From: an uncultured Eubacteriaceae bacterium
GTDB lineage: Bacteria; Bacillota; Clostridia; Eubacteriales; UBA1433
Direction: 5' to 3'
NCBI GenBank assembly: GCA_937914785.1
Contig: CALGIV010000122.1
Coordinates: 1-7,858 of the forward strand
DNA: 7,858 bases
Every line of letters starts with the position of its first letter. Positions within the stretch are counted from its first letter, which is position 1. The notes under the pieces were generated by a model. That model was not told the DNA's origin. It saw only the letters and a list, made by a program, of their open reading frames with translations, and made no database searches. Of this stretch, positions 4,081-7,858 are shown piece by piece. Position numbers and translations under genes: made by a program.

Positions 4081-6678
4081 TTATAATTGTTTCTTTAAAA
4101 GGTTCTTCACTTCATCGCTGACGGCACTTCTCCCGCCAAAGACAACCACTTTCTTCGCCCCGGCGGTGCCGATATAATCAAGTACGGCCTTAGGCATCTG
4201 CGCCGCCTTCTGATGTGTCAAAATCAACGGCGCATCCAGTTTGGCCGCCGCTGCGCCTCCGGTCAATGCATCGGCATAATTATACCCTGTCGCAGCAAAA
4301 ACCGTCTCTGTTTTTGCATAAAACGTTTGCTGAATCTTCAGCGCCGTCAGCATACGGTCGTCGCCGGACAGACGCACAACTTCGATGCCGGCCTTTTTCA
4401 GCGCGCTTTCCACTTCACTGCCCAGCACTGCCGTACCGCCGACGATATAAGCCTTCTGAATGCCGTGCTTATTGATGACTTTCATCGTCTGATCCGGTAT
4501 GCCGTCTTTACGCGCAAAGAGAATCGGATAGCCATATTTGCCGGCAGCGGAAGAAGCGCTGAGTGCGTCCGGATAATTCAGCCCATTGGCGATAAAGACC
4601 GTTTTACTCTTCTGCATTTCAACAGCCAAATACTCTGCGACCTTCGCCGCCGTCTCATAACGGTCGTCACCTGCAATGCGCGTCAGCTTAACCGCACCGC
4701 CAAACTGATCGACCGCTTTGTCACTGATCGCCGCGCGCCCGCCAAGCACGTAGACTTCTTTGACGCCCAGCCGCGAAATCTCACCCATCGTCGCAGAATC
4801 AATACGGTTTTCAGCCGTATTGACCATCAGCACCGGACCGCTTAGCTTATAAGCCAGCGCGGAGACGGCCAGCGCATCCGGATAGTTCAACCCGTCGACC
4901 AAAAACACGACATCCGAACCATCGGGATAGCTTGCCCGCGAAATCGCAATCGCCGTCGCATACCGGCTGGAGCCCGACCACCGGTCGTCGGTCACGGTAA
5001 TATCCGGTCCCTGCGTTCTGGCGATGAGCACCGCGGACATTTTGCCCGCCTCGTGCGTCGCCGTCTCGGCAATACGCGCGAAGATATGATACTCTTCATC
5101 CGTGCGCAGCCCTTCAAACGTATAGCTGCCGCTCTGACTTATCGCCGGCGTCCACGACAGTGCGTCCAGCTTATCCATCGTCGCGATGCCATACTGAACA
5201 CCCTTTGTCACGCTGATCGTAATCGACGACTCGGTTGAAGAATAGCTGTGCGTAAAGACAGGCGCCTCCGGCCCGACAGCCTTTTTGATCATGTCTGTGC
5301 AAGCGCTTTTCGCACTGCCCTGATAAGGCGCATCTGCTTTTGGCGTCACGACAACATAGACGTACTTGCCGACATCCGCCGATGCCAACGGATACGTCTT
5401 ACTCGTCGCCCCTGCAATCGCACTCCCAGTTTCATAAGGCTGATCCGCGCGATACCACTGATATTTCAGCGAGCCGTCTCCCGGCGTCACACCGGTCGTC
5501 ACAGCCGTCAGGCTTTTGCCGTACTGCGCTATCCCGCTAAGCGTCGGAACGCCGCTCATCGGCTTTTTCAACAACTCCACTTTAATTTCGTTCGCCAAGG
5601 CAAACTGATGTGCATCGCTGTTCTCATACACCTTAAAGACCAGATCAGCGCTTCTCTTTGCAAACACAGAGGCATTAAACGTCACACCCTCGGGAATCGT
5701 AATGCTCTTTAAGTTCGCAATTGTATTATCCAACGCGTTATCTGCAATCCGTGTTACGCGATAATTTTGTATGTACTCGGGAATGACCAGGTGCTCAACC
5801 GCACCGGTATGGCCTGTAATCGTCGCCTCCGTACCGGAGGTTGTATACTGCAAGTTGCGAATCACAGTAAAGGCCGCCTCCGCGATGATACCGCTAAAGT
5901 CATCCTGATATGCCGTCAGGGTTATATTATGCCGCCCCTCTGTCAGCCCGGCGACGGATACTTCCTTATCAAAGGTGACACGTCCGCCGGAAGTGTATGT
6001 ACCCAGCACAGTCTCCTGTCCATTATCGAAGCGATATGTCAGCTTCGTCACCGTATGGTCTCCGCCGTCAGCCAAGGCGCTGCCCTTTAAACGCAAAGTA
6101 TTGCCCACAATATCCGGATTGAAGCGATCTAATGTGCCCGTAAAGGTCGGCTCCGTCGCATATGCCGGCGAGATGTAGCCGATGACCTGCGGGCTTCTGT
6201 TCGCCCCGCCTGTCGTGACCGTGCGCTTGATAACCTGTGCGGGTGAGCCTTCGTTGCCGCCAATCGTCGTCACCTTACTGCCGTTTACTTCGGTCACGAT
6301 CGCGATGTGCGCTTGGGAACCGCTGTTATTCCAGTCGCAGATCATCAAGTCCCCGCTGCGCGGCGTGTAGCTGCCATAGGCATAATACGTACCACTTTGC
6401 TGCGCCTGCTTTACGTGGTTGGGCACCCAACCCGAATTGCTGATCACATTGACGGGAATATCCGCTTTACGCGCACACCACGAAACAAAATAAGCACACC
6501 ATTCATAAACGGCATATTCCGCTTCTCCCGTCTTGATGCCGACCTGGCTTTCGGCGTAATAGATCATTCGGTCGCGCTGCCGCTGAGTCGCAGCGAATAC
6601 GGACGGGCCGAGTCCTGAAACCACAATTAGTGTGATAAGCAATACGACTGTTGCCTTTTGGATCCCTCTTTTCTTCAT
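4081..6678 (-). CDS. Secreted CHAP-domain cell-wall hydrolase with Ig-like, LRR, Fn3-like and three CWB2 repeats
   Basis: A probable surface-bound peptidoglycan amidase or endopeptidase of 865 residues. The signal peptide is residues 1-29, with a KKR start, hydrophobic core and SVFA cleavage motif. The CHAP domain (about 33-172) has the catalytic cysteine C61 in EWCAYFVSWC and histidine H124 in QAHIAIVTEVNG, with N142 in GGNEG a possible third residue. A beta-rich Ig-like segment follows (about 178-273), then a short BspA-type leucine-rich segment (275-370; LKSITIPEGVTF and ENSDAHQFALANEI). Next are a second Ig-like segment (375-465; YQWYR, TYPLASADVGKYV) and an Fn3-like segment (470-555; TFEGLRTDEEYHIFARIAET). 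The C-terminus (559-865) holds three CWB2 repeats with motifs such as GLNYPDAL, VYVLGGRAAIS and AGDDRYETA, a unit that binds anionic wall polymers in Clostridioides difficile. The third repeat is slightly divergent (GYNYADAL, GDDRMLTA). GGAGG lies 4 bases before the ATG. It is transcribed on its own or by readthrough from der. Confidence 0.93.
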   Translation of the reverse strand: MKKRGIQKATVVLLITLIVVSGLGPSVFAATQRQRDRMIYYAESQVGIKTGEAEYAVYEWCAYFVSWCARKADIPVNVISNSGWVPNHVKQAQQSGTYYAYGSYTPRSGDLMICDWNNSGSQAHIAIVTEVNGSKVTTIGGNEGSPAQVIKRTVTTGGANRSPQVIGYISPAYATEPTFTGTLDRFNPDIVGNTLRLKGSALADGGDHTVTKLTYRFDNGQETVLGTYTSGGRVTFDKEVSVAGLTEGRHNITLTAYQDDFSGIIAEAAFTVIRNLQYTTSGTEATITGHTGAVEHLVIPEYIQNYRVTRIADNALDNTIANLKSITIPEGVTFNASVFAKRSADLVFKVYENSDAHQFALANEIKVELLKKPMSGVPTLSGIAQYGKSLTAVTTGVTPGDGSLKYQWYRADQPYETGSAIAGATSKTYPLASADVGKYVYVVVTPKADAPYQGSAKSACTDMIKKAVGPEAPVFTHSYSSTESSITISVTKGVQYGIATMDKLDALSWTPAISQSGSYTFEGLRTDEEYHIFARIAETATHEAGKMSAVLIARTQGPDITVTDDRWSGSSRYATAIAISRASYPDGSDVVFLVDGLNYPDALAVSALAYKLSGPVLMVNTAENRIDSATMGEISRLGVKEVYVLGGRAAISDKAVDQFGGAVKLTRIAGDDRYETAAKVAEYLAVEMQKSKTVFIANGLNYPDALSASSAAGKYGYPILFARKDGIPDQTMKVINKHGIQKAYIVGGTAVLGSEVESALKKAGIEVVRLSGDDRMLTALKIQQTFYAKTETVFAATGYNYADALTGGAAAAKLDAPLILTHQKAAQMPKAVLDYIGTAGAKKVVVFGGRSAVSDEVKNLLKKQL

Positions 6679-6682
6679 GCTT

Positions 6683-6687
6683 CCTCC
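6683..6687 (-). promoter_or_regulatory. Ribosome binding site of the CHAP/CWB2 gene
   Basis: The minus strand reads GGAGG, then AAGC, then the ATG at 6678. The close spacing and strong match fix this start, which also gives a well-formed signal peptide. Confidence 0.8.
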
Positions 6688-6743
6688 AGCAAGATGCCAC
6701 CTTTAAAGCGACAAAAAGTAACGAAAATGTAATATTTGACATT

Positions 6744-6749
6744 ATTATA
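6744..6749 (-). promoter_or_regulatory. Candidate -10 box for the CHAP/CWB2 gene
   Basis: TATAAT occurs on the minus strand within the AT-rich 147 bp gap between der and the surface protein gene, 65 bases upstream of the ATG. No recognisable -35 hexamer lies 16-18 bases further up and there is no TGn extension, so the promoter is tentative. The der stop codon is not followed by a clear terminator, so readthrough from der is an alternative source of transcript. Confidence 0.35.
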
Positions 6750-6825
6750 CTACATTTCCGTTTTTTTCGGTATTATTTTCATTTATTTTCTATCATTTTT
6801 ACGATATTGTCCATCAGCTCGCCGT

Positions 6826-7858
6826 CTACACCTGTTCGCCGCGGCTCTTGAATTTCAATATCAGCGGCACGCCGTTAAAATCGAAAGCTTCGCGGATGCG
6901 GTTCTGCAGATAGCGGCGATAAGCCGTCTGCAAGAGTCCGACGTCGTTGACAAAAAAGGTAAAGGTCGGCGGACAGATACCGGTCTGCGTTCCGTAGTAA
7001 ATTTTAAGCTGCTTACCGGCTTTGGCCGGCGGCTGATGCATTAAAATCGCATCGGTAATCATCGTGTTTAACAGGCCTGTCGAAATTTTGCGATTATATT
7101 CAGCCAGCACCTCTTGTACTGTTGGCATAATCGCTTCCGTCCGGCTTTTGTTCTTCGCGCTGATAAATAACACCGGTGCGTAATCGACGAAATGAAAGCG
7201 TTGCTTAATCTCATCCGTCATACGTTTCATCGTCATCGTCTCTTTTTCGACCGCATCCCACTTGTTTACAAGGATAATCAACGCCCGCTTCGCATCCTCG
7301 GCCAACCCGGCGATTTTCAAATCCTGATCCCCGACGGACTGTGTGCCGTCAAGCAACAGCAAACAGAGATCGCATTCCTGAATAGCTTTAATACTGCGAA
7401 TCACACTGTAACGCTCAATATTGTCGTATATTTTATTCTTACGCCGCAGTCCTGCGGTGTCGACAAGGATATACTCTTCCTCTTCGTAAATAAAAAACGT
7501 ATCGATGGCGTCCCGCGTCGTACCGGCAATCTCGCTGACGATAACGCGCTCTTCGCCGAGCAGCGTGTTGATCAACGTCGATTTGCCCACATTCGGGCGT
7601 CCAACGACTGCAATGCGCCTGCCGGCGCCCGCCGGCACAGCAACCCGTTTGTCTTTGAAATGGCCGACAACGTCGTCGAGCAAGTCGCCAATGCCCAGCC
7701 CGTGTTCGGCGGAAATCGCGCAAGGTTCCCCGAGGCCCAAGTTATAAAACTCGTAGACGAGCGCATCATGCGCGCGGCCGTCCACCTTATTCACAGCCAG
7801 GCAGCACGGCGTATTCGTCTTGCGAATCATCGTGGCAATTTCAATGTCGCTGGCCGTC
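6826..7858 (-). CDS. der: Ribosome assembly GTPase Der (EngA), N-terminus beyond the window
   Basis: Der has two tandem GTPase domains and a C-terminal KH-like domain and acts in assembly of the 50S ribosomal subunit. The frame stays open to the right edge: codons upstream of the internal ATG at 7830 read TASDIEIAT, which continues the family's first GTPase domain, so that ATG is not the start. Counting from it, the end of domain 1 shows LAVNKVD (11-17) and the G5-like CAISAEHG (37-44). Domain 2 shows GRPNVGKST (77-85), GTTRD (103-107), DTAGLRR (124-130), NKWD (189-192) and SAK (224-226). The KH-like domain (about 250-330) has FFVND (292-296) and RRYLQNRIREAF (305-316). About 97 N-terminal residues of a typical 440 are missing off the edge. 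All visible motifs are intact. The upstream context is unseen; the surface protein gene follows after 147 bp. Confidence 0.97.
   Translation of the reverse strand, partial: TASDIEIATMIRKTNTPCCLAVNKVDGRAHDALVYEFYNLGLGEPCAISAEHGLGIGDLLDDVVGHFKDKRVAVPAGAGRRIAVVGRPNVGKSTLINTLLGEERVIVSEIAGTTRDAIDTFFIYEEEEYILVDTAGLRRKNKIYDNIERYSVIRSIKAIQECDLCLLLLDGTQSVGDQDLKIAGLAEDAKRALIILVNKWDAVEKETMTMKRMTDEIKQRFHFVDYAPVLFISAKNKSRTEAIMPTVQEVLAEYNRKISTGLLNTMITDAILMHQPPAKAGKQLKIYYGTQTGICPPTFTFFVNDVGLLQTAYRRYLQNRIREAFDFNGVPLILKFKSRGEQV

Noticed and set aside
4213..4845. Long plus-strand open frame (210 codons) opposite the CWB2 repeats
   Set aside because: It is the antisense shadow of a well-supported coding region. 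It is rich in Arg, Cys and His and lacks a ribosome binding site.
6736..6741. Perfect TTGACA on the plus strand between der and the surface protein gene
   Set aside because: No -10 box lies 16-18 bases downstream, and transcription would run antisense into der.
6728..6755. TGTAATA / TATTATACTACA imperfect inverted repeat as an operator
   Set aside because: The arms match only with an insertion, and the AT-rich setting makes this likely by chance.
7828..7830. ATG at 7830 as the start of der
   Set aside because: The frame continues upstream with family-like residues (SDIEIA) to the window edge, so the true start lies outside.

Overview
The window looks like chromosomal DNA from a Gram-positive-type (Bacillota) bacterium of roughly balanced GC content. 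This is inferred from strong AGGAGG-like ribosome binding sites, a bacterial RqcH/NFACT protein, a diaminopimelate-type cell-wall pathway gene, and a secreted protein anchored by three cell-wall-binding type 2 (CWB2) repeats. I cannot place it to family or genus. DapF carries an 'ACGSAACA' active-site signature that I associate with alphaproteobacterial-type enzymes, so one gene alone would mislead about taxonomy.

Layout: dapF (minus strand, 10-891) and rqcH (plus strand, 1027-2736) are divergently transcribed from a 135 bp region holding two extended -10 promoters. rqcH is followed after 12 bp by a small gene (2749-3111) that resembles DUF6483, so the two probably form an operon. Next comes a 333 bp stretch (3112-3444) without a convincing intact gene. 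It holds a perfect 10-bp-arm palindrome, two further hairpins, a short direct repeat, and protein-like fragments in different minus-strand frames that may be a decayed gene. The rest is all minus strand: a CDP-alcohol phosphatidyltransferase (3445-3978), a terminator hairpin (4027-4052), an 865-residue secreted CHAP/Ig/LRR/Fn3/CWB2 protein (4081-6678), and the GTPase gene der (6826 to beyond the right edge, so its first ~97 residues are missing).

How they fit together: most genes serve the cell envelope or translation. DapF makes meso-diaminopimelate for peptidoglycan and lysine. The CHAP/CWB2 protein is a probable surface-anchored peptidoglycan hydrolase. The CDP-alcohol phosphatidyltransferase makes a phospholipid. 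RqcH rescues stalled large ribosomal subunits and Der assembles them. I see no defence system, phage, CRISPR array, tRNA or rRNA. Nothing here amounts to a clear new system. The parts most worth a second look are the structured 3112-3444 gap, the unusual architecture of the surface protein, and a few substitutions in otherwise conserved motifs.
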